A stretch of DNA of 64,000 nt from Streptomyces tubercidicus (GTDB taxonomy: Bacteria > Actinomycetota > Actinomycetes > Streptomycetales > Streptomycetaceae): the NCBI RefSeq assembly GCF_027497495.1, contig NZ_CP114205.1, forward strand, positions 1,054,001 to 1,118,000, in the 5' to 3' direction. The position numbers and the translations under genes are program-made. Every line of letters begins with the position of its first letter. Within the stretch, counting starts at the first letter, position 1. This document shows, piece by piece, positions 32,821-41,492 of the stretch. The notes under the pieces are model-generated. The model had not been told where the DNA came from. It saw nothing but the letters and a program-made list of their open reading frames with translations, and searched no databases.

Positions 32821-34098
32821 ATGCCCGTACGACCTGCGGTTTTGGAAGCGGAGCTGGAAGCGCACCTGCGCGGAATATGCTTCAAGACGGGCCCCCCGCG
32901 CCGTATCGGCGTGGAGATCGAATGGCTGGTCCATGATGCGCGCAACCCTCGATGTCCGGTCGAACCGGCCCGGCTGAAGAGCGCGGCCACCGCCCTGCGC
33001 GCGCTCCCCCTGACATCCCTGCTGACCTTCGAACCCGGCGGCCAGCTGGAGCTCAGCTCGCTGCCCGCCACCTCCCTCACCGACTGCATCGAGGCCGTCA
33101 CCGCCGATCTCGCACGGGTCCGGCCCGCCCTGCTGGCCATGGGCCTGGGCCTGGCCGGCCACGGCCACAATCCGTGGCACCCCCCGCGGCGGGTGCTGAC
33201 CGATCCCCGCTACAACGCCATGGAGGCGTACTTCGACCGCTGGGGCTCCGCCGGGCGGTCCATGATGTGCGCCACCGCGTCCGTGCAGGTGTGTGTGGAC
33301 GCGGGCCATGAGGAGCCGGGACCGTTCGGGTACGGCCGGCGCTGGCTGCTGGCCCATCTGCTGGGCGCCGTACTGGCCGCGGCGTTCGCCAACTCGCCGA
33401 TCAGTGAGGGCTGCCCGACGGGCTACCGCACCACCCGCCAGCTCATCTGGTCCCAGCTCGATCCGGACCGTACGCTCGCCCCTCCCCCGGGCCCGGATCC
33501 GCGCACCGCCTGGGCCCGCTATGTCCTGGACGCACCGGTCATGTGCATCCGCTCCGAGGACGGCCACTGGGACGCTCCGGAGGGGCTCACCTTCCGCGAG
33601 TGGATCCGTACCGGCGTCCCCAGACCGCCCACCCAGGAGGATCTGGACTACCACGTCACCACCCTCTTCCCGCCCGTACGGCCGCGCGGCCATCTGGAGC
33701 TGCGCATGATCGACGCGCAGTCGGGCGACGCCGGCTGGATCGTGCCGCTGGCCGTCACGGCCGCACTGTTCGACGATCCGGAGGCGACCGAGCGGGCGTA
33801 CCGCATCGTCAAGTCCCTTGCGGAGACCGCCGGTTCGCGCCCCGCGCCGCGCAATCCGCTGTGGCGGCACGCCGCCCGTGCGGCGCTGACCGACCCGGAG
33901 CTGCACACCGCCGCGGTGGCCTGTTTCGCCGCCGCGCAGGAAGCCCTGCCGCGCCTCGGTGCCTCCCCCGAGGTGCGCGCGGCGGTCGCGGAGTTCACCG
34001 AGCGCTATGTGGCACGCGGCCGCTGCCCCGCGGACGATCATCTCGACGCCCTGTATGCCGCGGAGGGCGATCTCATCGTTGGGAAGGACAGCCAGTGA
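32821..34098 (+). CDS. egtA: EgtA, glutamate-cysteine ligase of ergothioneine synthesis
   Basis: A 425-aa carboxylate-amine ligase of the GCS2 type that makes gamma-glutamylcysteine, the sulfur donor for EgtB. Visible motifs are RRIGVEIEWLVHD, FEPGGQLELSS, HNPWHPPRRVLTDPRYNAM, MMCATASVQVCVD and HLELRMIDAQSGD. GAGGGAGAGGG lies upstream of the ATG. The stop overlaps the egtB start as GTGA. First gene of the egt operon. Confidence 0.95.
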   Translation: MPVRPAVLEAELEAHLRGICFKTGPPRRIGVEIEWLVHDARNPRCPVEPARLKSAATALRALPLTSLLTFEPGGQLELSSLPATSLTDCIEAVTADLARVRPALLAMGLGLAGHGHNPWHPPRRVLTDPRYNAMEAYFDRWGSAGRSMMCATASVQVCVDAGHEEPGPFGYGRRWLLAHLLGAVLAAAFANSPISEGCPTGYRTTRQLIWSQLDPDRTLAPPPGPDPRTAWARYVLDAPVMCIRSEDGHWDAPEGLTFREWIRTGVPRPPTQEDLDYHVTTLFPPVRPRGHLELRMIDAQSGDAGWIVPLAVTAALFDDPEATERAYRIVKSLAETAGSRPAPRNPLWRHAARAALTDPELHTAAVACFAAAQEALPRLGASPEVRAAVAEFTERYVARGRCPADDHLDALYAAEGDLIVGKDSQ

Positions 34099-35417
34099 CC
34101 CCCGATCCCGAGTTCCTCCGTGAACGCGCGGCCGCTGCGCTGCTCGCCGCCCGCGACCGCACCCACCTGCTGACCACCTGCGTTGAGCATCCCGACCTCG
34201 TCGCCCAGCACTCCCCGCTGATGTCCCCGCTCGTCTGGGACCTGGCCCACATAGGCAACCAGGAGGAGCAGTGGCTGCTGCGCACCGTCGGCGGACGTGA
34301 TGCGCTGCGTCCGGACATCGACTCCGTCTACGACGCCTTCGAGCACCCCCGCGCCGAGCGCCCCTCGCTGCCGCTGCTGGCACCGGACGAGGCACACGGC
34401 TATGTCGCCGAGGTCCGCGGCCGGGTGCTGGACGTCCTGGAGAGCACCCCGCTGCACGGCGGTCCGCTGCTCGACTCCGGTTTCGCTTTCGGCATGATCG
34501 CGCAGCATGAGCAGCAGCACGACGAGACCATGCTCATCACACATCAGCTTCGTGCGGGTCCCGCTGTGCTCACCGCGCCCGAGCCGCCGCCCGCCCCGGA
34601 TGACGTGCTGCCCGCCGAAGTCCTGGTCCCCGGCGGCCCGTTCACCATGGGCACCTCCACGGAGCCCTGGGCACTGGACAACGAACGGCCCGCCCATCAC
34701 CGGCTGGTGCCCGCCTTCCTGATCGACACGACACCGGTCAGCAACGGCGCCTACCAGCGGTTCATCGAGGCCGGCGGTTACGAGGAGCGGCGCTGGTGGA
34801 CCGCGGCCGGCTGGGCCCTGGTGCAGGAGCACAAGCTGCGCGCCCCGCTCTTCTGGAAGCGCGACGGCGGCCAGTGGCTGCGCCGGAGGTTCGGGGTGAC
34901 CGAGCCGGTGCCGCCGGACGAGCCGGTGCTGCATGTGAGTTGGTACGAGGCGGACGCCTACGCACGCTGGGCGGGCCGGCGGCTGCCGACCGAGGCCGAG
35001 TGGGAGAAGGCCGCCCGCCACGACCCGGCGACCGGGCGGGCCAGGCGCTACCCCTGGGGCGACGAGGACCCCACCCCGGCGCATGCCAACCTCGGCCAGC
35101 GGCATCTGCGGCCCGCCGCCATCGGCAGCTACCCGGACGGCCAGTCGCCGCTGGGCGTACGGCAGTTGATCGGCGATGTGTGGGAGTGGACGGCGAGCGA
35201 CTTCCTGCCGTATCCGGGCTTTGCCGCCTTCCCCTACCGGGAGTACTCGGAGGTGTTCTTCGGCGACGCGCACAAGGTCCTGCGCGGCGGTTCGTTCGCG
35301 GTGGACCCGGTCGTCTGCCGGGGCACCTTCCGCAACTGGGACCTGCCGGTCCGGCGGCAGATCTTCTCCGGGTTCCGTACCGCCCGGGACGCCGACCCGA
35401 TGGCGGTGGACGCATGA
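34095..35417 (+). CDS. egtB: EgtB, ergothioneine sulfoxide synthase
   Basis: A 440-aa non-haem iron enzyme that joins gamma-glutamylcysteine to hercynine by C-S bond formation and sulfoxidation. The N-terminal DinB-like part carries the iron histidines (DLAHIGNQEEQW and AQHEQQHDETML). The C-terminal formylglycine-generating-enzyme-like domain has VPGGPFTMGT, RLPTEAEWEKAARH, GDVWEWTASDF and VLRGGSF. The GTG start overlaps the egtA stop. Typical length for the family. Confidence 0.96.
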   Translation: MTPDPEFLRERAAAALLAARDRTHLLTTCVEHPDLVAQHSPLMSPLVWDLAHIGNQEEQWLLRTVGGRDALRPDIDSVYDAFEHPRAERPSLPLLAPDEAHGYVAEVRGRVLDVLESTPLHGGPLLDSGFAFGMIAQHEQQHDETMLITHQLRAGPAVLTAPEPPPAPDDVLPAEVLVPGGPFTMGTSTEPWALDNERPAHHRLVPAFLIDTTPVSNGAYQRFIEAGGYEERRWWTAAGWALVQEHKLRAPLFWKRDGGQWLRRRFGVTEPVPPDEPVLHVSWYEADAYARWAGRRLPTEAEWEKAARHDPATGRARRYPWGDEDPTPAHANLGQRHLRPAAIGSYPDGQSPLGVRQLIGDVWEWTASDFLPYPGFAAFPYREYSEVFFGDAHKVLRGGSFAVDPVVCRGTFRNWDLPVRRQIFSGFRTARDADPMAVDA

Positions 35418-35454
35418 GGCCCGCGGCCCGGCGGCGTCAGGAGGCCGGTGCCTG

Positions 35455-36210
35455 ATGTGCCGTCACCTTGCCTATCTGGGGCCGGAGCGGCCCTTCGGCC
35501 AGATACTGCTCGCCCCGCCGCACAGCCTCTACCGGCAGTCGTGGGCGCCGCGCCGCCAGCGGCACGGCACGGTCAACGCGGACGGGTTCGGCGTCGGCTG
35601 GTACGCGCCGGGCGATCCGGTGCCCGCGCGCTACCGGCGGGCCGGGCCGATCTGGGGCGATGATCTGCTGCCCGATCTGGCGCGGGTGGTGCGCACCGGT
35701 GCGCTGCTGGCCGCCGTGCGGGACGCCACGGTGGCCGGGGCGGACGCCGAGGCCGCGGCCGCGCCGTACGCCACCGGCCGCTATCTGTTCAGCCACAACG
35801 GCGCGGTGGCCGGCTGGCCGGACGCGCTCGCCCCGCTGGCCGCCGAGCTGCCGCCGGAGGAGCTGCTGCGGCTGCCGGCCCGCTGCGATGCGGCGTTCCT
35901 GTGGGCCCTGGTCCTGCACCGGCTGGCGCGCGGCGACGAGCTCGGCGACGCCCTGGCCGGCACCGTCGCGGCGGTCGCCGCGGCCGCGCCAGGCTCCCGG
36001 CTCAATCTGCTGCTGACCGATGGCACCACCATCGCCGCCACCACCTGGGGCGACACCCTGTCCTATCTGGCCCTTCCCGAAGGCGGCACGGTCGTCGCCT
36101 CCGAACCGTACGACGATTCCCCCCACTGGACCGAGGTCCCGGACCGCACCCTGCTGCGCGCGACCCGGACCGAAGTCCACCTCACCCCGCTCAAGGAGCC
36201 CGCGACGTGA
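35455..36210 (+). CDS. egtC: EgtC, gamma-glutamyl-hercynylcysteine sulfoxide hydrolase
   Basis: A 251-aa class II glutamine-amidotransferase-type Ntn hydrolase that removes glutamate from the EgtB product. The nucleophile Cys2 follows the initiator Met (MCRHLAYLGP), with HGTVNADGFGVGWYA and LFSHNGAVAGWP conserved. AGGAGG lies about 10 bases before ATG 35455. The stop overlaps the egtD start as GTGA. Confidence 0.95.
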   Translation: MCRHLAYLGPERPFGQILLAPPHSLYRQSWAPRRQRHGTVNADGFGVGWYAPGDPVPARYRRAGPIWGDDLLPDLARVVRTGALLAAVRDATVAGADAEAAAAPYATGRYLFSHNGAVAGWPDALAPLAAELPPEELLRLPARCDAAFLWALVLHRLARGDELGDALAGTVAAVAAAAPGSRLNLLLTDGTTIAATTWGDTLSYLALPEGGTVVASEPYDDSPHWTEVPDRTLLRATRTEVHLTPLKEPAT

Positions 36211-37169
36211 GCCCCCTCAGCATCACCCGCACCCTCCCTGCCGACGCCACCGCGGCCGCGCTGCGTGCCGATGTCGCCCAGGGCCTGTCCCGTTCGCCCA
36301 AGCAGCTGCCGCCGAAGTGGTTCTACGACGCCCGCGGCAGCGAGCTGTTCGAGGACATCACCAAACTGCCCGACTACTACCCGACCCGGGCCGAGCGGGA
36401 GATCCTGCTCACCCGCGCCGATCACATCGCGGCGGCCACCCAGGCCCGGACGCTGATCGAGCTGGGGTCCGGCTCCTCCGACAAGACGCGCCATCTCATC
36501 GGCGCGCTGACCGGACTGCACACCTATCTGCCCATCGACGTCAGCGAATCCGCGCTGGCCGCGGCGGGCGAGGCGCTGCTCACCGAGCACCCCGGGCTGA
36601 CCGTGCACGCGCTGGTCGCCGACTTCCAGCAGGGCATGGAGCTCCCCGCCACGCCCGGCCCGCGGCTGCTCGCCTTCCTCGGCGGCACCATCGGCAATCT
36701 GCTCCCCGAGGAGCGCTCCGCGTTCCTGCGCTCCGTGCACGCCATGCTCGCCCCGGGCGATGCCCTGCTGCTCGGCACCGACCTGGTCAAGGACGAGGCC
36801 ACGCTCGTCACCGCCTATGACGATCCGCAGGGCGTGACGGCGGCGTTCAACAAGAACGTGCTGGAGGTCATCAACCGCGAGCTGGGCGGTGACTTCGACC
36901 CCGCGGACTTCGACCATGTCGCCCTGTGGAACGCCGGGCAGGAGTGGATCGAGATGCGGCTGCGGGCCCGTAAGGATCTGACCGTCAAGATTCCCGGAGT
37001 GGACCTGGCGGTGACCTTCGCGGCGGGCGAGGAGGTGCGCACCGAGATCTCGGCCAAGTTCCGGCAGGAGGGCGTGCGCGCCGAACTGGCCGCTGCTGGG
37101 CTGGAGTTGAAGAACTGGTGGACGGACAGCGCGGACCGCTTCGCACTGTCGCTGTCCTTCCGGGTCTGA
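36207..37169 (+). CDS. egtD: EgtD, histidine N-alpha-methyltransferase
   Basis: A 320-aa SAM-dependent methyltransferase that converts histidine to hercynine. Typical motifs are QLPPKWFYDARGSELFEDIT near the N terminus, LIELGSGSSDKTRHLI (SAM binding), FLGGTIGNL and RTEISAKF. It is the last egt gene here, coupled to egtC by a GTGA overlap, and is followed by a hairpin. All enzymes up to hercynylcysteine sulfoxide are present; EgtE is not. Confidence 0.96.
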   Translation: MSPLSITRTLPADATAAALRADVAQGLSRSPKQLPPKWFYDARGSELFEDITKLPDYYPTRAEREILLTRADHIAAATQARTLIELGSGSSDKTRHLIGALTGLHTYLPIDVSESALAAAGEALLTEHPGLTVHALVADFQQGMELPATPGPRLLAFLGGTIGNLLPEERSAFLRSVHAMLAPGDALLLGTDLVKDEATLVTAYDDPQGVTAAFNKNVLEVINRELGGDFDPADFDHVALWNAGQEWIEMRLRARKDLTVKIPGVDLAVTFAAGEEVRTEISAKFRQEGVRAELAAAGLELKNWWTDSADRFALSLSFRV

Positions 37170-37186
37170 ACCTCTGCCGCTTCCCG

Positions 37187-37213
37187 GCCGGCGTGACCTC
37201 CGGGTCCGCCGGC
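37187..37213 (+). terminator. Hairpin after egtD
   Basis: GCCGGCG, a bulged T, GACC, loop TCCG, GGTC and CGCCGGC give an 11-bp stem with one bulge, 17 bases after the egtD stop. Confidence 0.5.
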
Positions 37214-37316
37214 TGGGTGCCGCATTCACTTCCGGTGTGGTTCGATGCCCCGACCGCATGTTCGCACCGGACGGCCGGTGCGTGCGCACGCAGACTCGAC
37301 GGGCAGGGGAAGCGGC

Positions 37317-38247
37317 ATGGGACCGGTGCTGGATCGACGGGGATTCCTCCGGGGGGGCGGCCGGGTTGTCGGCCGCCGGGGTGCTGGCGGGCGTCGGCAG
37401 CGGGCAGTTCACCGCCCGCGCCGCGGAACACCGGGCGTCCGCGGTGTCCGTGGCGGACTGGATGGCGGCGCTCGGAGACGACACCCCGGTGCGGCGGCTG
37501 ACGGTCCCCGGCACCCATAACTCCGGTGCCCGGCACGGCGGCCCCTGGGTGGCCTGCCAGAACACCTCCATCGACGACCAACTCGCCTCCGGCATACGTT
37601 TTCTGGACGTCCGCTGCCGGGCCATCGACAACGTCTTCGCCATCCATCACGGCGCCTTCTACCAGGAGCTGATGTTCGGCGATGTGCTCAACGCCTGCCG
37701 GGCGTTCCTCCAGGCGCACCCGTCCGAGACGGTGCTGATGCGGGTCAAACAGGAGTACTCGGAGGTGCCCGCCGAGGAGTTCCGCCGGATCTTCTCCATC
37801 TATCTGGACGACAAGGGCTACCGGTCGCTGTTCCGTCTGGACGGCGGCCTGCCGACGCTGGGGCAGGCCCGCGGCAGGGTCGTTCTGCTGGCGGACTCCG
37901 AGGGGCTGGGCGGCGTCCGTTACGCCGATCCGCAGCTGTTCGACATCCAGGACGACTACATGGCGGAGCCGTTCGGGAAGTACCCGAAGATCGAGGCCCA
38001 GTTCCGCAAGGCCGTCACCCAGCCCGGCAAGCTGTTCGTCAACTACGTCAGCACCGCTGCCCTGCTCCCGCCCCGCTCCAATGCGGACCGGCTCAACCCG
38101 CAGGTCAAGAAGCTGCTGACGGGCTCGGAGGGGAGCGGCTGGACCGGCCTGGGCGTGGTGCCGATGGACTTCCCGAACGAGGTCGGTCTGGCCGGGACGC
38201 TGATCGCGCACAACCTCGCGGGGCGGCGCCTGCGGCGCGCGGCATGA
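37317..38247 (+). CDS. Secreted PI-PLC-like phosphodiesterase with apparent frameshift
   Basis: A phosphatidylinositol-specific phospholipase C X-domain protein. The catalytic domain (RLTVPGTHNSGA with the first His; FLDVRCRAIDN; FAIHHGAFYQ with the second His; VLMRVKQEYSE) is open only in the frame ending at 38247. A good start, AGGGGAAG then ATG 37317, reads DRRGFLRG, a twin-arginine signal, but in the other frame. Between them lies a run of seven G at 37351-37357. With six G the two parts join as RRGFLRGAAGLSAAGVLAG, an ideal Tat signal. So this is either a sequencing error or a real inactivating/slippage site. The longer in-frame start at 37237 lacks a signal and a ribosome-binding site. 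Confidence 0.82.
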
Positions 38248-38328
38248 GGACGGCGGCACAGCCCGGCGGCGCCCCTGAAGTCACCCGACCGGCCTAGCGG
38301 TCGGCGGCCGGGCGGCGCCGTCGCCCCG

Positions 38329-38373
38329 TCCGGCACACCCGGCCCCCGGACCTGCCGATCCCGGGTGTGCGGA
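38329..38373 (+). terminator. Hairpin after the PI-PLC-like gene
   Basis: TCCGGCACACCCGG pairs with CCGGGTGTGCGGA (13 bp with one bulged G) about 80 bases after the stop codon. No T-run. Confidence 0.45.
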
Positions 38374-38477
38374 GGTGTCGCGATCACGCGTTTCTCCGGC
38401 GCTCTTCGCCCCCCAAACGGAATGAGACGGCCCGCTGACCGAACCACAGCGGCCACCCCTGCATCAGACTGGGTGAA

Positions 38478-39674
38478 ATGTCTGGATCCGGTGTCGCCCC
38501 TGTGTCCGACGGGGTGTTGCCGGCTGATGCGGCGAGGCGGCGGCTGGTGGAGACGAGCGAACGCGGGACCGTACCGGCGGACAGCGCCGGCGGGGCGGCC
38601 GAGGGCACCGGGGCGCCGGTGGCCGAGGTCTGCCCGGGTCCCGGCGGGTCGGCGTGCACCGGTCGCGGCCGCCCCGGGGTGCCGCTGCGGGTGACGCTGG
38701 CGCTCGGGGTGCTGACCGTGGTGGTGGGCAGCACGGTGCTGGCGCTGGGCTCCCCGTCCCGCGATCCGTTCCTGGCCCCCGGGAACTCCGCCACCGGCTC
38801 CTATCTCGCGACCCGGGCCGATGGCGACCAGGCCGCCGCCGCGGTGCTCGCCGGGCCCTACCGGGAGCAGCCCGGCCCGCCGGTGGCCGCCGCACGGCAC
38901 AACAGCGTCATGGCGGTCCCGCTGGCGGCGTCCCGACCCCTGCTGGCGGCCCCGGCGGCCCCGTCACCGGCGATCGGCGCGCTCTTCTCCCCCGACGACG
39001 ACGGCACACCGGTCCACCACTGCACGGCCAGCGTGGTGCAGTCCCCGGCGGGCGACCTCATCGCCACCGCGGCGCACTGTGTGCACGACGACGGCTTCCG
39101 GACCCGGCTGGTGTTCGCGCCCGGTCTGCACGACGGCATCGCACCGTACGGCCTGTGGGTGCCCACCCGGATCCATGTCGATCCGCGCTGGATCAGCGAC
39201 CGGGACCCCGACCACGATGTGGCGTTCCTGCGGGTGCGCAGGGCGGGCCGGGCCGGTGGCCGGATAGCGGACCTCACCGGCGCCGAACGCATCCGCTTCG
39301 ACACCGCGGCCGGGCGCCCGGCGCAGCTGACCGGCTATCCCGAGGACCAGGACACACCGGTCAGCTGCCGGCACACGGCGGACGCCCAGGGCCCGGCCCA
39401 ACTCCGCTTCACCTGCCCGGGGTTCCCGAACGGGACCAGCGGCGGGCCGATGCTCACCGACCTCGATCCGGTCACCGGGACCGGTGCGCTGATCGGTGTG
39501 ATCGGCGGTCTCGACGGGGGCGGTGACGACTTCGTCTCGTACAGCAGCCGGTTCGGCCCGGACGTGGCCGCGCTCTACCGGCGGGCGATCGCGGATCCGG
39601 GGCCGCGGCCCCCGCAGCCCGGCTACCGGGCCGCCGCGTCCGGCGTCAGGCCCCCCGCGGCACCACGGTCTTGA
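38478..39674 (+). CDS. Membrane-anchored trypsin-like serine protease
   Basis: A 398-aa protein with a low-complexity cytoplasmic N terminus, one membrane segment (about 72-95: VTLALGVLTVVVGSTVLALG) and an extracytoplasmic chymotrypsin-fold domain (about 165-375). The catalytic residues are His in IATAAHCVHDD, Asp in DPDHDVAFLRV and Ser in FPNGTSGGPML; the serine motif is GTSGG, as in V8/HtrA-like branches, instead of GDSGG. Its last 29 bases overlap the convergent PI-PLC-like gene. Confidence 0.88.
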   Translation: MSGSGVAPVSDGVLPADAARRRLVETSERGTVPADSAGGAAEGTGAPVAEVCPGPGGSACTGRGRPGVPLRVTLALGVLTVVVGSTVLALGSPSRDPFLAPGNSATGSYLATRADGDQAAAAVLAGPYREQPGPPVAAARHNSVMAVPLAASRPLLAAPAAPSPAIGALFSPDDDGTPVHHCTASVVQSPAGDLIATAAHCVHDDGFRTRLVFAPGLHDGIAPYGLWVPTRIHVDPRWISDRDPDHDVAFLRVRRAGRAGGRIADLTGAERIRFDTAAGRPAQLTGYPEDQDTPVSCRHTADAQGPAQLRFTCPGFPNGTSGGPMLTDLDPVTGTGALIGVIGGLDGGGDDFVSYSSRFGPDVAALYRRAIADPGPRPPQPGYRAAASGVRPPAAPRS

Positions 39675-40680
39675 GGACGGACGGCAGCGGGTACCAGTCG
39701 GCGGTGGCGAAGCTCGCGTGCGCGGCGGCGAGTTGGCGGACCCGGGCCAGCGCCTCGGCCTCGGTCGGGCGGGTGCCGTCGATGGCCGGCGGCACGTTGT
39801 GGGCGTCGGTCATGATGAGCAGGTAGTGCCGGGTGTCGTACCAGGCGGTGTCGATGCTGCCGTTCAGATACGTCGCGGCGTCACCGTCGAACACCACGAA
39901 CCAGGGGCGCAGCGCGGGATCCGCATAGCGCTCCCGGGGGTCGCCGGGGGCGGCGCCGTGCACCGCGGGGAAGGCCGTAGAGCGGTCCAGGTTCCCCTGC
40001 GCCGCGAGGTCCTTGAGGTGACCGGCGTACTCCACGTCCGTCCACAGCTTGTCGAACGGGTTCTTCTCCTCGACGGTGCCCGGTATCAGCTCGATCAGGA
40101 ACTTGCCGGCCAGGTCGGCGCGTGAGGGCCAGCCGCCGGCCCGTACCGCCTCGTCGGGGGTGGCGTGTCCGGCGGTGAGGTCGCCGGGGCCGTAGACGGC
40201 GTCGCCCAGCTTCTCGCGCACCAGCGCGTCGAACTCGGCGGGACCGCGGCCGCCCTTGGCGTTGAAGCCGTCCTTCATCTCGATCTTGAAAAGGATCGGA
40301 CGGTGGCCGGGGTGCGCGTCATGCCAGGCCCGCACGTCGGCGAGGCAGCCCGCGAAGTCCTGGTTGCGGTCCTTGGTGCGCAGTTCCCCGGGGTTCGCGG
40401 CGCCCTCGCAGTTGCTGCTGTTTCCCAGCGGGTTGCTGTGCGAGACCCGGAAGGACCGGCCCAGCCCGTTGGTCCAGAGGTCGAGTTCGAGCAGTGCGGC
40501 GCCGGAGTCCAGGGCATCCGCGAAGTAGGGGTACTTCTCCTTCTCATAGGCGTTGTGGACGCCCACGGACGTACTGGTCCCGTACGTCGTCCCGGCCGCC
40601 TCGGCGCCCGCCGGTACGGTCGCCGCGATCACCGCGGCCGCCGCGACGGCGACCGTCCCCACACACCGCTTTCCGTTCAT
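39646..40680 (-). CDS. Secreted PI-PLC-domain protein
   Basis: A 344-aa exported protein with a signal peptide (about 1-29, VAVAAAAVIAATVPAGAEA). The body is a calcium-type PI-PLC-like TIM barrel: SVGVHNAYEKEKYPYFADAL, ALLELDLWTN, FRVSHSNPLGN, ILFKIEMKDGFN, GKFLIELIPGT and LLIMTDAHN. The ATG has AGGGGAAG about 10 bases upstream, very like the leader of the other PI-PLC-like gene 3 kb away. Probably a secreted phosphodiesterase; its lipid or glycerophosphodiester substrate is unknown. Confidence 0.87.
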   Translation of the reverse strand: MNGKRCVGTVAVAAAAVIAATVPAGAEAAGTTYGTSTSVGVHNAYEKEKYPYFADALDSGAALLELDLWTNGLGRSFRVSHSNPLGNSSNCEGAANPGELRTKDRNQDFAGCLADVRAWHDAHPGHRPILFKIEMKDGFNAKGGRGPAEFDALVREKLGDAVYGPGDLTAGHATPDEAVRAGGWPSRADLAGKFLIELIPGTVEEKNPFDKLWTDVEYAGHLKDLAAQGNLDRSTAFPAVHGAAPGDPRERYADPALRPWFVVFDGDAATYLNGSIDTAWYDTRHYLLIMTDAHNVPPAIDGTRPTEAEALARVRQLAAAHASFATADWYPLPSVLKTVVPRGA

Positions 40681-40852
40681 GTGCCCCGCTTCCCCTAGGT
40701 TTCGACCGTCCGGGCACGCGCCCGACGGCCGGCCGACCGGTTGGTCACCCGGCCGACCGGGGAGCAGCGTACGGGAGTTGGGGTGCATGGGGCGCAGGGT
40801 GTGGATGGCGGATAAGCAAAGATCAGACCACACAACCTCATCGGGAGGACCC

Positions 40853-41485
40853 ATGTCCGACAAAAGCTTCACCCGCCCTATACCGCGCACCGGGCTACCG
40901 CTCGCGGCGGCCACCCTCACGGGCATCGTCGCGCTCTACATCACCCTGGTCGCCTTCGGAAATATCACTGACTTCGGCACCAATCAGCAGTTCGTCCGGC
41001 ATGTGCTGGCCATGGACACCACGTTCAAGGACCCGGACCTGATGGGGCGGGCCATCACCTCACAGACCTGGCAGGACGCCGCGTATCTGGGGATCATCGC
41101 CTGGGAGACGCTCACCGCGCTGGTGCTGATCGGGGCCACCGCGCTGTGGGCCGGGGGCATGCGCCGCCGGGACCGTCTCGTCAGAGCGCGGCTGGCCAGC
41201 ACCGTCGGCCTGCTGATGCTCCTCCTTCTCTTCGGTGCGGGCTTCCTCGCCATCGGCGGCGAGTGGTTCGCCATGTGGCAGTCCAAGTCCTGGAACGGGC
41301 TGGAAGCGGCCACCCGCAATGTCACCCTCGCCGGTATCGCCCTGCTGGTCGTCCACCTGCCGGGTACGGCCGGACGGGACGAAGAGGTCACGGGGCGGGC
41401 GGGAGAGGCCGGGGTCCGGGGCGGAGAGGCCACGGAGCGGGCCGCGAAAGCCAAGGCCCCGGCCGCCGGAGAGACCGGGGAATGA
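40853..41485 (+). CDS. DUF2165-like small integral membrane protein
   Basis: A 210-aa membrane protein with four predicted helices (LAAATLTGIVALYITLVAF; AAYLGIIAWETLTALVLIGA; TVGLLMLLLLFGAGFLAIGG; VTLAGIALLVVHL). The pattern FGNITDFGTNQQFVRHVLAMDTTF and GEWFAMWQSKSWNG is characteristic of DUF2165. The tail is charged and Ala/Gly-rich. GGGAGGA lies 3 bases before the ATG. The gene ends 7 bases from the convergent SUKH-like gene. Function unknown. Confidence 0.88.
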   Translation: MSDKSFTRPIPRTGLPLAAATLTGIVALYITLVAFGNITDFGTNQQFVRHVLAMDTTFKDPDLMGRAITSQTWQDAAYLGIIAWETLTALVLIGATALWAGGMRRRDRLVRARLASTVGLLMLLLLFGAGFLAIGGEWFAMWQSKSWNGLEAATRNVTLAGIALLVVHLPGTAGRDEEVTGRAGEAGVRGGEATERAAKAKAPAAGETGE

Positions 41486-41492
41486 CGCCTCC

